Assembly: GCA_900770515.1 (NCBI GenBank)
Contig: CAAHDP010000216.1
Span: 1-36,928, forward strand
Length of the DNA stretch: 36,928 bases
Direction: 5' to 3'
Source of the DNA: an uncultured Prevotella sp.
GTDB taxonomy: Bacteria; Bacteroidota; Bacteroidia; Bacteroidales; Bacteroidaceae
Positions 24,034 to 32,704 of the stretch are shown here, piece after piece; position 1 is the stretch's first letter; every line of letters begins with the position of its first letter. The notes under the pieces are model-generated. The model saw only the letters and a list, made by a program, of their open reading frames with translations, had not been told where the DNA came from and searched no databases. The translations under genes were made by a program, and so were the position numbers.

Positions 24034-27000
24034 AATTGACATATAAAAGAATAGTTCTGTCTGCTCTGCTCATAGTTTTCCGTCTGATAGCCATAGCGCA
24101 ATCAGCAAACGCCAACTACGTCAAAACAGAAATCTTCACGACACCTTCAGGGAGTAACAATTGTATAAACATAGATTACTTTGACAAAAAGGGAAGATTA
24201 AGCCAAAACCTCAACAATGGCTCGGGTAATGGCAATTATGTGCGTACTTATTATGAGTACAACAATAGCGGAATGCTTAACAAGCAGTCCTCTCTCATAG
24301 ATTCTCAAAATGACTGTTCGTATAAAAACTCCTATAATCTAACCCAGGAGTCACGAGACAGTTATGATGAGGACGAGTTCGCATACACAACCCTATCATA
24401 TGATGGACTAGGCAACTTATCTTCTATTCTTGGTCCTGGTTTTGATTGGTATGACGATGAAAGATCCGTAAACTACGACTTCTTCCTCAACAAGGCAAAC
24501 ACCATTAAGCACTATACCATTTCAGAACAGGATGGAATTCTTATAGACAACGGAGAGTTCTATGAAAAAGACAAGTTGAAATGTCAAAAAAGACGGGATG
24601 AGAACGGTCATGTAAAAGAGGTATATTTTGATGAGTTGGGAAGGAAAGTCTTGGAACGGGGTATCGGGAAAGAAGAGCATGACACCTATTATGTCTACGA
24701 CAAACTTAACAGATTACGTTATATCCTAACTCCCCAATATCAAAAGACTCCTGATGTCTCACTATACTCCTACCAATATTCATATGACGAGAGGAACCGC
24801 ATAGTTAGCAAAATTCTCCCAGGGGGGATTAAAACACTCTTTGGATACAATTCTAGCGATAAGCTTGTAATCATGCAAGATGCCATGCTCTGCATGAGAA
24901 GCTTGTATAGGGTATTCATGTATGATACCCTAGGAAGACTTTGCATACAAGGAACTTGTTCTCAAGACATCCACTTAAACGGCGATAATGTAATTAAGTA
25001 TGATTCTCATTCTTCAGGAATAGCTCAAACGGGATATGTATGCCAGGAGCCATGCGAATTTCAAGATTTCGAGTTGGAGGAAGTTCGATATTATGACAAT
25101 TATGATTTTTTGGAAAGTTCACTCTTCCAGGATGTTGGCATATCCGGAAAACTAAAATCAAAAGAACAGGTCTCTGATGGCAACATGACCATCACGGAAA
25201 ACATCACCGCCCAGACCAAAGGTCTCCTGACTGGGCAACTTCAAGTATGCTCATCCGGTGAAAAGCTCTACCATGCCCACTATTATGATAATAGAGGAAG
25301 ACTTGCAGAAAGTATAGGCTCGTATGGAGCAGACAAAAGCCTGCTCATAGCCTATGACCTAAACTACACGGGATTGCCAGAGAGGAGTCTAAGTATCCTG
25401 AATTACAGGGGTACTACACATACTTTTGCCAGCAAAAACAGTTATCATTCTGCAACAGGTAAGAGAATAGAGAGCAAACTCTCTATTGATGGACAGCCCT
25501 ATCAGGTTATATCCAAAACCGTTTATGACAAATTGGGCAGATTGGTATCACACATACAAGGAAGTGCCAGCACCAACTATAAATATAATACCCGTGGATG
25601 GCTGAGAAATATTAAGTCTCCAGGTTTGGATGAGGAACTGATGTACACATACTATGATGTGAACGAGGGGTATGAATCTTACAATGGCAATCTCGCAACT
25701 GCGGAGTTCACCTTACCAAACAGCAAGGAGAAATATCATGTCGAGTATTATTATGATAGACTTGACCGCTTGACAGAGTGTATATATTATACAAATGACA
25801 ACGGGGAAATAGGGACGGATTGGAAATACGGAGTGAAGATACCATCCTATGATCTGAATGGCAACATCAACCAGTTGAAACGTCAAGGGAAAAAAGACGA
25901 TGGAACCTTTGGACTCGTTGATAATCTGACGCTGAAATATACGGGAAACCAACTCAAATCTGTATCGGATTACACTGTAGGCGTCTGTCATAAAGGTAGT
26001 ACAGATTTCAAGGACGGATGCAACTTTGATGTAGAATATGTTTATGATGCGAATGGTGCCATGGCAAACGACAAGAATAAAGGTATCGAGCTGTTTGAAT
26101 ATGACCGGCTGAATTTTCCCAAACGTATCTGGATGAAAAATAGGCATCAAGTAGAATATTGCTATACTCCAAACGGAGGCAAACTGAGGGTTGTACATCA
26201 TTTACAATCCCCAGCACCTTTTGTTCCCTGTGAGCTTCAATTGTCGGAATCGGCATCGCAATACACTGTAACCAGCGACACTACCGAATATCTTGGTAAT
26301 TTCATCTTAAGAAACGGAGTGGTGGACAAAGTCCTTTTTAATGGTGGCTTCGCATCCCTCAATGAAGGAATAGCGCACTACCATTATTTTACGCAAGACC
26401 AACAGGGAAGCGTTAGAGCCGTCTTTGATGAAAAAGGCAAGGTGGAACAATACCTTACCTATGATGCCCTAGGCAACATCATCCCGGACCTCAGTTCCAA
26501 TGTGGATTTTCAACCATATGCATTCAACGGAAAAGAACTAGACAAGACATTTGGGTTGAACCTGCATGATTTTGGCTTCAGAAACTACGATAGTACCCTT
26601 GGGCGATGGACTAGTATGGATCGTAAAAGCGAAGATTATGCCTCTACGACTCCCTATGCCTTTTGTCTCAACAACTTTGCCAATGGCAAGGATCCTTTTG
26701 GACTTGACTACTGGTCTACGTCTGATCCTGATGTGATAAGACGCTTCATGGAAGGCATTAATGAAGGAAATCCGCCTGCCGATTACTACAAGGATTTCGA
26801 GCTTCATGCCAAAGACGCCGATTTTCTTTCAAATCTTACCTACAATGATGAGAAAGAGGAATATTACGTCAATTTTGGACGAATAGAAAAAGGGGAAGTA
26901 ACGAGTGTCGGGTTAACTTTTAGAGCCGGAATGGCTTTGGTTGGCAATGCATTCCAGACTATCAAAACCTTACAAAACATAAATGTAGGTCTGTTTGGAA

Positions 27001-27401
27001 CAGGAAGTTCCATCAGTCTCCAAAATGAACTGTTTGATGCCGCCACCGCTATGCAGACAGATAACTCTTATATGAGAATGCATACGAAATCGTATAACGA
27101 ACTGACGAATCTGAACCTAAAGGCATTCGGAAGTGGGACGACCAAGTTCATTAATGCAAGTAAAATGGCAGGAAAAGTACTGGGATGGGGTGGGGTTTCT
27201 ATTTCAGCATTAGATGCATTTGAGTATTTATATCATGGGGGAACTAATATGAATATATATATAAAAGATTTTACAGATATCACCATGGGTATTTTATCTA
27301 TAACCGGAGGTCCTATAGGTCTCAGCATTGGCTTTGCATATACTCTGAGTATGACGTATTTAGAATCAAGTGGAAACATAAATTTAGAAAGAACATATTG
27401 A
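24030..27401 (+). CDS. RHS/YD-repeat protein with C-terminal toxin-like tip
   Basis: A 1123-aa protein. Signal peptide (residues 1-23, ending AIAQSAN), then a DUF6443-like N-terminal region (NYVKTEIFTTPSGSNN), then many YD repeats (YDKLNRLRYI, YDRLDRLTEC, YDTLGRLCIQ) that by family knowledge fold into a cocoon-like shell. The RHS core ends with YGFRNYDSTLGRWTSMD-type sequence, seen here as FGFRNYDSTLGRWTSMD, and the boundary motif DPFGLD at 888-893. Residues 894-1123 are a variable tip that I cannot assign to a known toxin. It has two hydrophobic Gly-rich stretches, about 1046-1068 and 1084-1112, suggesting action at a membrane. A small membrane protein gene follows 1 nt later, the place of an immunity gene. 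Secreted effector for contact-dependent competition is the likely role (inference). AT-rich, more so in the tip. Confidence 0.85.
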   Translation: MKLTYKRIVLSALLIVFRLIAIAQSANANYVKTEIFTTPSGSNNCINIDYFDKKGRLSQNLNNGSGNGNYVRTYYEYNNSGMLNKQSSLIDSQNDCSYKNSYNLTQESRDSYDEDEFAYTTLSYDGLGNLSSILGPGFDWYDDERSVNYDFFLNKANTIKHYTISEQDGILIDNGEFYEKDKLKCQKRRDENGHVKEVYFDELGRKVLERGIGKEEHDTYYVYDKLNRLRYILTPQYQKTPDVSLYSYQYSYDERNRIVSKILPGGIKTLFGYNSSDKLVIMQDAMLCMRSLYRVFMYDTLGRLCIQGTCSQDIHLNGDNVIKYDSHSSGIAQTGYVCQEPCEFQDFELEEVRYYDNYDFLESSLFQDVGISGKLKSKEQVSDGNMTITENITAQTKGLLTGQLQVCSSGEKLYHAHYYDNRGRLAESIGSYGADKSLLIAYDLNYTGLPERSLSILNYRGTTHTFASKNSYHSATGKRIESKLSIDGQPYQVISKTVYDKLGRLVSHIQGSASTNYKYNTRGWLRNIKSPGLDEELMYTYYDVNEGYESYNGNLATAEFTLPNSKEKYHVEYYYDRLDRLTECIYYTNDNGEIGTDWKYGVKIPSYDLNGNINQLKRQGKKDDGTFGLVDNLTLKYTGNQLKSVSDYTVGVCHKGSTDFKDGCNFDVEYVYDANGAMANDKNKGIELFEYDRLNFPKRIWMKNRHQVEYCYTPNGGKLRVVHHLQSPAPFVPCELQLSESASQYTVTSDTTEYLGNFILRNGVVDKVLFNGGFASLNEGIAHYHYFTQDQQGSVRAVFDEKGKVEQYLTYDALGNIIPDLSSNVDFQPYAFNGKELDKTFGLNLHDFGFRNYDSTLGRWTSMDRKSEDYASTTPYAFCLNNFANGKDPFGLDYWSTSDPDVIRRFMEGINEGNPPADYYKDFELHAKDADFLSNLTYNDEKEEYYVNFGRIEKGEVTSVGLTFRAGMALVGNAFQTIKTLQNINVGLFGTGSSISLQNELFDAATAMQTDNSYMRMHTKSYNELTNLNLKAFGSGTTKFINASKMAGKVLGWGGVSISALDAFEYLYHGGTNMNIYIKDFTDITMGILSITGGPIGLSIGFAYTLSMTYLESSGNINLERTY

Positions 27402-27402
27402 T

Positions 27403-27798
27403 ATGGAATTATTAAAATTAATATTTTATAAGATTTACTGTTGGCAAAGAAGATTCGGTGGTGGTATATTTGATACCATCATCGGGCTTTCTGCATCTTT
27501 GACAGTTTTGATGTATACACTGGCAATTTTAATGGTGTATCTAATCGGAAGAGAAAACTTATCATCCATCAACGATGATACTTTATTTTTTTCTCTGATG
27601 GCATTCAATGTTTCTATTCCAATTATATTGTTTAGTGTATTATTGCCAAACAGAAGATATTATAGAATACTCCTGCAAATGCATAGAAAGTACAAGAATA
27701 AATACAGATGGCTTGCATTAGTCATCATTGTAGTTCCTGTACTGCTATTGGGTTTAGTACTTTTGCCAGAAATTATAAGATTAAGACAGATACAATGA
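27403..27798 (+). CDS. Small membrane protein, candidate immunity protein
   Basis: 131 aa, starting 1 nt after the RHS stop. No cleavable signal. Three predicted membrane helices: about 24-46 (IIGLSASLTVLMYTLAILMV), about 58-78 (LFFSLMAFNVSIPIILFSVL) and about 101-121 (ALVIIVVPVLLLGLVLLPEI), with a basic loop (NRRYYRILLQMHRKYKNKYR) on one side. It is AT-rich like the toxin tip. No family is recognised. In RHS loci the gene right after the tip usually encodes the cognate immunity protein, and a membrane protein would suit a membrane-acting tip. Confidence 0.65.
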   Translation: MELLKLIFYKIYCWQRRFGGGIFDTIIGLSASLTVLMYTLAILMVYLIGRENLSSINDDTLFFSLMAFNVSIPIILFSVLLPNRRYYRILLQMHRKYKNKYRWLALVIIVVPVLLLGLVLLPEIIRLRQIQ

Positions 27799-27832
27799 CA
27801 TAGAAATATAAAGTTAAAACAAACACATTGAT

Positions 27833-30800
27833 ATGAATACAAATAACATTTATAAAAGCATTATAGCTTTCATGCTATTTTTTACTCCATTGGAAGTCTT
27901 ATCACAAAGTGATACTGTCTCTAATATTACAAACAAACATTTTGACAGCAATCCAAGCTATGAATATGCAACCGCTTCTACGGTTCTTACTCAGTCCGAC
28001 ATCGTGACACAAGACATCCTCTTTGCACCCAAATCACCAACCGTAGCAGGATTGGCACAGGCCATAGACTGCCCAGTTTCATACTATACGGGAACTCAGG
28101 AAATAAACATTCCGTTATATACTATCCCTTTGCGTGGTCTGGAACTACCCATCAACCTAAGCTATCATGCGTCAGGCATCAAAGTTGCCCAAGAGGCATC
28201 ATGGGTAGGTCTTGGATGGAATCTCAATTGTGCAGGTATGATAACTCGTACAGTCAAATGCGGTGATGATTTTCATGAATACGGCGCAGGGCATGACAAT
28301 GGGATAGAGGAAGGATATTACTTTGCTCCAGAAGCAAAAGCTCCAATTGACAAGAGCTACTTTAAAACTAACAACCTAGGCGCAAGTTGGTTGTTGGTCA
28401 AAGATTCAGAACCTGATGTATTCTGCTATTGCATACCAGGCTCTTCTGGTAAGTTCTTGGTTGACAAGACTAGAGGACCTATACTCTTGTCATGCACAGG
28501 AAAGAACCATGTCCAAATAAAAATACACGGAAAAAGCGTCAACAAAAGTGGCTCTTTTACCTTCGAGGTAGTGGATACCTATGGTAATCAGTATTTCTTT
28601 GAATTGAAGGAGACAACTCATTGTTTCCATAGAAATAATGAGCTAAACATGAACTACACATTAACACAAGCTGTTTGTGACGAGTTCGAACAACGTGTAA
28701 GCGATATGTATCCCTCCTCTTTCGACTATACATCCTCATGGTTATTAACAAAGATAGTTACTTCCAAGAAACAAGTCATTACATTTGAATATGAAGCAGA
28801 AAATTATCAGCTACCAACAGTGGAATCAGTCTTAAAGTATAATTTGCTAAACACAAGTGGCAATGGTTACACCATGTCATCCAGCCCTCAATATTCTTGC
28901 AGCAAAACAATGATTGAAGGATATCATTTGGCAAAAATCACCTGGGATGCAGGAAGTGTTAACTTTCAAACAACAACCCGTGAGGACATTAAGGCATGCA
29001 ATAGTATGTATCCATTGAATGTTCCCAAGAAATTGGTTGGGCTTTACATCAAGGACAAAATGGATGAAATCATCAAAAGCTATTCATTCTCTTATAAATA
29101 CATGAACGCTAACAGAACAGATTCATACGCTCATGTATTCAAAAGACTCATGCTTGTTTCTGTAATTGATAATACAGATAAAACTATCAAGTATTCGATG
29201 GAGTACTATCCAGGTGACTTACCGGCTAAGAACTCTAACAATACAGACTCATGGGGGTATAGCAATGGCTCAAAACAAGGGGCAAACTTTTATTTTCCAG
29301 CTTCATATAATGGAATACTTTATCATGGAGCCGACAAGACACCGAACTTAAATTCTATGAGAGTGGGAACTTTGCAAAAGCTAAAATTTCCAACAGGAGA
29401 AGAATATGAATACAATTATGAAGTACCAACAAGTAAGACTCCACCGACACCAGTCAGCAAAAAAATAACGGCAAGTCTAGGTGCCTGTTATACTGATAAG
29501 GTTGATGATGAAGAATATACGGATATTCCTAGAACAAGAACGGAAACTATAAAGATTGACACATATACCGTTTTTGACATTTATGGTTATGCCGAAAATT
29601 TATTAATCGGTTCTTCTGATTTATCATATCTTTATGACAATGAATCATATCCCGTATTTAGAGTGTATAGAATAAAGAAAGATGGAAGCAAGAACGAAGA
29701 TTGGTATTATTCTTTAACAGCACCGAATGAAATGATAAATGCAAGAGATCCTTATCAGTACCCTAGCTACAAACTAGGACTTCCTGCTGGAACTTATAGT
29801 TTCGAGATATATTCCCCTATTAAGGATGCCTATTTTGTCATATATTACACATATACGGGAACCTATGTTGAACCTGGGGTAGAAGTTCCTATTGGAGGAT
29901 TGCGTATTAAGGAAATACGAGGTAGCGAAACACGGTCTTTTAATTATAGTGGTGGAAACTTATTAATGCCACAAACTACCTCCTATGTATATAACCTTCA
30001 ATATTTCCAAGATGCCTCAAATAATTCATCAAAAACATATCTGGTTCAAAGTTCTCATGCTGTAACACCTATGAGCACCTTGAAAGATGGATATATTTAT
30101 GGATATAACAATGTGAAAGAAACTTGTGGTAAATATTCTGTTTCATACGAGTATATCAACGAACCAGAAATGAGCCAGGAAGAAAACTATCCTTTCATAC
30201 CAACCATACTCAACTGCAAAAATGGACTTCTTACGAAAAAATCGATTTACGAATGGAAGACATGTAAACAAGTTGAGGAATATGACTATGATACATTTGG
30301 CAATAAGAAAGTATTTGGGTTCGTTTATATGCCACATGAACAAAATGTTCATTCATACATATATGACATAGAACAACCACTATTAACTTCCGCCAGAAAA
30401 AAAACGTATTATGGAAATGATTTCAAGGAAGAAGAGATGTACTATTCCTACAATCCATACTTCCAATTGAGTGAGAAAGAAACTATCACATCTTTGGGGA
30501 CATATAAAGATGTATGTTTGTATCCGTCAGATAAAAACGACAATTTATACAAACAGATGACTGATGCTAATATCGTAGGAATTCCTATAGAAAGCCAAAG
30601 TTATCTTAACGAGAAAATAATATCCGCAAATAAAACTGAATATGGCAAGCAGGGGAATACTTATGTGCCATTTGCTCAATATAAAGCAGAAATGAATACC
30701 CCTATTGATGTCTCTGTTTTAAAGAACGCATATGTAAAAAGGAAAGATTTGGGGCATTATTCATCTTATGGAAATCCAAGGGAAATCGAAGAGAATCATA

Positions 30801-31162
30801 CCACCACCATTCTTATATGGTCGTATTTGGGAATGTATCCAATAGCGAAGATTAAGAATTGCAGTTATTCTGAGTTAATTCAATATTTACCAGAATCAAC
30901 ATTGAACACAATAGAAGCCAAATCGGTACCGACTGAAAATGATTGGAAACAAATAGAAAAATTAAGGCTACAGTTACCTCATGCGATGACAATGACTATG
31001 GAATATAAGCCTTTTGTTGGTATCATAAGACAAACTGACGAACGAGGCTTTTCCACCTATTTTACATATGACAATTCAGGCAGGTTAATTGAAGAGTATT
31101 TTTATGAGAATGACAAGAAAATGATATTGAAAAAATATTCATACCATTACCAAACAGAATAA
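27833..31162 (+). CDS. RHS-associated large secreted protein (partner protein)
   Basis: 1109 aa. The signal peptide ends near EVLSQ. The conserved region SPTVAGLAQAIDCPVSYYTG ... INLSYHASGIKVAQEASWVG and GLGWNLNCAGMITR (about 64-145) is characteristic of large Bacteroidota RHS-associated proteins whose N-terminal part resembles SpvB/Tc-toxin-type shells. The middle is beta-rich with a jelly-roll-like insert (about 570-690). Only one clear YD unit is left, at the very end (FTYDNSGRLIEEYFYENDKK). No toxin tip or DPFG boundary follows. In related loci such a protein usually precedes its RHS-toxin partner; here it comes after the toxin and immunity genes. It may complete the cocoon or carry the RHS protein (inference). 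AT-rich. Confidence 0.78.
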   Translation: MNTNNIYKSIIAFMLFFTPLEVLSQSDTVSNITNKHFDSNPSYEYATASTVLTQSDIVTQDILFAPKSPTVAGLAQAIDCPVSYYTGTQEINIPLYTIPLRGLELPINLSYHASGIKVAQEASWVGLGWNLNCAGMITRTVKCGDDFHEYGAGHDNGIEEGYYFAPEAKAPIDKSYFKTNNLGASWLLVKDSEPDVFCYCIPGSSGKFLVDKTRGPILLSCTGKNHVQIKIHGKSVNKSGSFTFEVVDTYGNQYFFELKETTHCFHRNNELNMNYTLTQAVCDEFEQRVSDMYPSSFDYTSSWLLTKIVTSKKQVITFEYEAENYQLPTVESVLKYNLLNTSGNGYTMSSSPQYSCSKTMIEGYHLAKITWDAGSVNFQTTTREDIKACNSMYPLNVPKKLVGLYIKDKMDEIIKSYSFSYKYMNANRTDSYAHVFKRLMLVSVIDNTDKTIKYSMEYYPGDLPAKNSNNTDSWGYSNGSKQGANFYFPASYNGILYHGADKTPNLNSMRVGTLQKLKFPTGEEYEYNYEVPTSKTPPTPVSKKITASLGACYTDKVDDEEYTDIPRTRTETIKIDTYTVFDIYGYAENLLIGSSDLSYLYDNESYPVFRVYRIKKDGSKNEDWYYSLTAPNEMINARDPYQYPSYKLGLPAGTYSFEIYSPIKDAYFVIYYTYTGTYVEPGVEVPIGGLRIKEIRGSETRSFNYSGGNLLMPQTTSYVYNLQYFQDASNNSSKTYLVQSSHAVTPMSTLKDGYIYGYNNVKETCGKYSVSYEYINEPEMSQEENYPFIPTILNCKNGLLTKKSIYEWKTCKQVEEYDYDTFGNKKVFGFVYMPHEQNVHSYIYDIEQPLLTSARKKTYYGNDFKEEEMYYSYNPYFQLSEKETITSLGTYKDVCLYPSDKNDNLYKQMTDANIVGIPIESQSYLNEKIISANKTEYGKQGNTYVPFAQYKAEMNTPIDVSVLKNAYVKRKDLGHYSSYGNPREIEENHTTTILIWSYLGMYPIAKIKNCSYSELIQYLPESTLNTIEAKSVPTENDWKQIEKLRLQLPHAMTMTMEYKPFVGIIRQTDERGFSTYFTYDNSGRLIEEYFYENDKKMILKKYSYHYQTE

Positions 31163-31229
31163 TGTCATATAGGAAGGGGCTGAAAGAAACCCGATAAATA
31201 ATCTTCAAAGGTCAAAATACCTCTATTAC

Positions 31230-31265
31230 GAGGGTGTGACATGGACTTATGGCACACCCTCTTTT
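31230..31265 (+). terminator. Terminator hairpin, right edge of the RHS island
   Basis: GAGGGTGTG (31230-31238) pairs with CACACCCTC (31253-31261), with an inner CAT/ATG pairing and the loop GGACTT, then TTTT at 31262-31265. It is positioned to stop both the RHS operon on the + strand and the convergent kinase gene. The core is the reverse complement of the hairpin at 22924-22951 at 25 of 27 positions. Confidence 0.75.
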
Positions 31266-31304
31266 ATATTTTCAGGCTATCCTTATCTTGTTTCCATGCT
31301 TGCC

Positions 31305-32567
31305 TTATTCATACTCCTCAATATGCCTAAACTTACCCCAAGGAGAATTCCGATAGGCATCAAGGCTGCCCTTAGGAACCAGCAGCTTTACCTTTTCAAA
31401 GCAAGGAGCCTCGAATACATCCGTGATTTTGATTTTCCAGATGGCATTGCCGATGATAGGCGGCTGGGCACTGCGGAAACAGATGCTCTGAATATGAGGA
31501 CTGCCGGTAATCATGCCACGCATCACATGAAGCCGGGTATCAGGGAATACCAGCCACTTCAGAACGGAATGCCGGGCAAAGGCATTCTTCTCTATCTCAT
31601 CCACCTTATAGGTCATGCCCTGATAAGTCACCGTCTTGGGAACCTCGATGCAGGAATCCTTCTGGTTGATGGCCTTCAGCGAAACAACACCGCCGCCCCA
31701 GGAAGTACACAGAAAGTTGCCCACCTTAAACTGGGATACCACATCATAGACGGTTTCGGGCTGGTTCACCTTATTATATATAGCACCTCCGGCGATGCCC
31801 ACCAGCAGCACCCCCAGAACTATCCAGAGTGTTATCAGGGAACGGTGGAGAAACAGAATGTGATTGCGCAAGGCAGCTACATTAGGATAGCGAGCTTCGA
31901 GGGGACAGAGACAGCGCCCGATGGAAAGTCTGCAGGACAAGCCGAGCTGCAACTTATCCAGGATGATGCCCAGACTGTAGATGTCGTTGCGCACATCGGT
32001 GGGTCCACCCCGTTGCTGTTCGGGCGAGATATATCCCTCGGTGCCCGCAGGCGACTTCAATATCGCATAGTAATCGGCATCCGACAATCCGAAATCAATC
32101 ACCTTCACCACACATCCGCTGCGCGTAACCATGATGTTCGAGAGTTTCAGGTCGCGATGCACCACCTGCTGGCTATGCACATACTCCATCACTTCGAGCA
32201 GCTGGTGAGCTACCTGCCTGCGCTGCGACCGGGTATGCGGCGTGCTGAGCCATTCATCCAGGGTAACGCCATCAATCCATTCCTGCACCAGGCATTCTCC
32301 GTAGCCATCCACCTCTTCGATGCCCTCCACGTAAACCACGCCCGGATGCTGAATCTTGGAAAGGATATCATACTCCTTATGCAACAGGTTTCGGAACACT
32401 TCGTTATGACGTACATCGGGTGCCAGCGCCTTCAACACCCACCATTTGCCATCACGCTTGGCACGAATGAGGATATTAAAGCCACCAACCGAGATTTCCT
32501 CCATTTCCGAGAAACCGGAGGAAGTCTGACCAGAAGGAGGGAAATAGAATCCCGAAACTTGTTCCAT
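31305..32567 (-). CDS. Transmembrane Ser/Thr protein kinase with BspA-like outer domain
   Basis: 420 aa. Residues about 20-225 form a Hanks-type kinase domain: K46 (VLKAL), E65 in helix C, catalytic loop HRDLKLSN with D139 and N144, DFG at 158-160, SPE at 181-183 and D195. The glycine-rich loop is degenerate (SVGGFNILIRAK). A single membrane helix spans about 235-254. The C-terminal ~165 residues are extracytoplasmic: IEVPKTVTYQGMTYKVDEI, EKNAF, then VPKGSLDAYRNSPWGKFRHI. The same kind of N-cap and end-cap is found in the BspA proteins of this window. It therefore looks like a receptor kinase whose sensor is BspA/LRR_5-related. Convergent with the RHS operon and divergent from the epimerase. 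The -7 box (32572-32579) ends only 4 nt before the ATG, implying a leaderless mRNA or use of M22. Confidence 0.88.
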   Translation of the reverse strand: MEQVSGFYFPPSGQTSSGFSEMEEISVGGFNILIRAKRDGKWWVLKALAPDVRHNEVFRNLLHKEYDILSKIQHPGVVYVEGIEEVDGYGECLVQEWIDGVTLDEWLSTPHTRSQRRQVAHQLLEVMEYVHSQQVVHRDLKLSNIMVTRSGCVVKVIDFGLSDADYYAILKSPAGTEGYISPEQQRGGPTDVRNDIYSLGIILDKLQLGLSCRLSIGRCLCPLEARYPNVAALRNHILFLHRSLITLWIVLGVLLVGIAGGAIYNKVNQPETVYDVVSQFKVGNFLCTSWGGGVVSLKAINQKDSCIEVPKTVTYQGMTYKVDEIEKNAFARHSVLKWLVFPDTRLHVMRGMITGSPHIQSICFRSAQPPIIGNAIWKIKITDVFEAPCFEKVKLLVPKGSLDAYRNSPWGKFRHIEEYE

Positions 32568-32571
32568 ACTG

Positions 32572-32579
32572 CAAAGATA
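32572..32579 (-). promoter_or_regulatory. -7 box of the kinase gene
   Basis: TATCTTTG on the minus strand (CAAAGATA on +). Its 3' end lies 4 nt from the annotated start codon, so the transcript would begin at or next to the ATG. TTTG copies on the minus strand lie 13 and 22 nt upstream, neither at the standard 19-20. Confidence 0.5.
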
Positions 32580-32665
32580 CTACATTTTTATACAAATACG
32601 ACAAAGAAATTAAATATTTTCGTCATATTTCGGAAAAACATGCATGATAACTCATTTTTTTGTTG

Positions 32666-32673
32666 TAATTTTG
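32666..32673 (+). promoter_or_regulatory. -7 box of the epimerase operon
   Basis: TAATTTTG, 31 nt before the ATG at 32705. No -33 TTTG at the usual spacing. It lies in the 137-nt divergent region shared with the kinase promoter. Confidence 0.45.
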
Positions 32674-32704
32674 CAGCGAAATTGCAATTTTACATAATTA
32701 ATTA

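Larger units (their letters stand above)
22924..31261. mobile_element. Putative RHS antagonism island
   Basis: The four genes 22990-31162 form one unit with tight junctions (4-nt overlap, 1-nt gap, 34-nt gap). They are much more AT-rich than the flanks: a hand count of one 60-nt line gives 27% GC at 29581-29640 against 53% at 20461-20520. Hairpins of one family in opposite orientation lie at both edges. No integrase, transposase or target-site duplication is visible, so transfer by recombination is the more likely route, and the mobile-element label is tentative. Confidence 0.4.

Noticed and set aside
22924..31261. Insertion sequence or integrative element with identifiable ends
   Set aside because: No transposase, integrase, tRNA attachment site or target-site duplication is visible. 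The edge hairpins look like terminators and may be a common family in the genome, so only a tentative island is reported.
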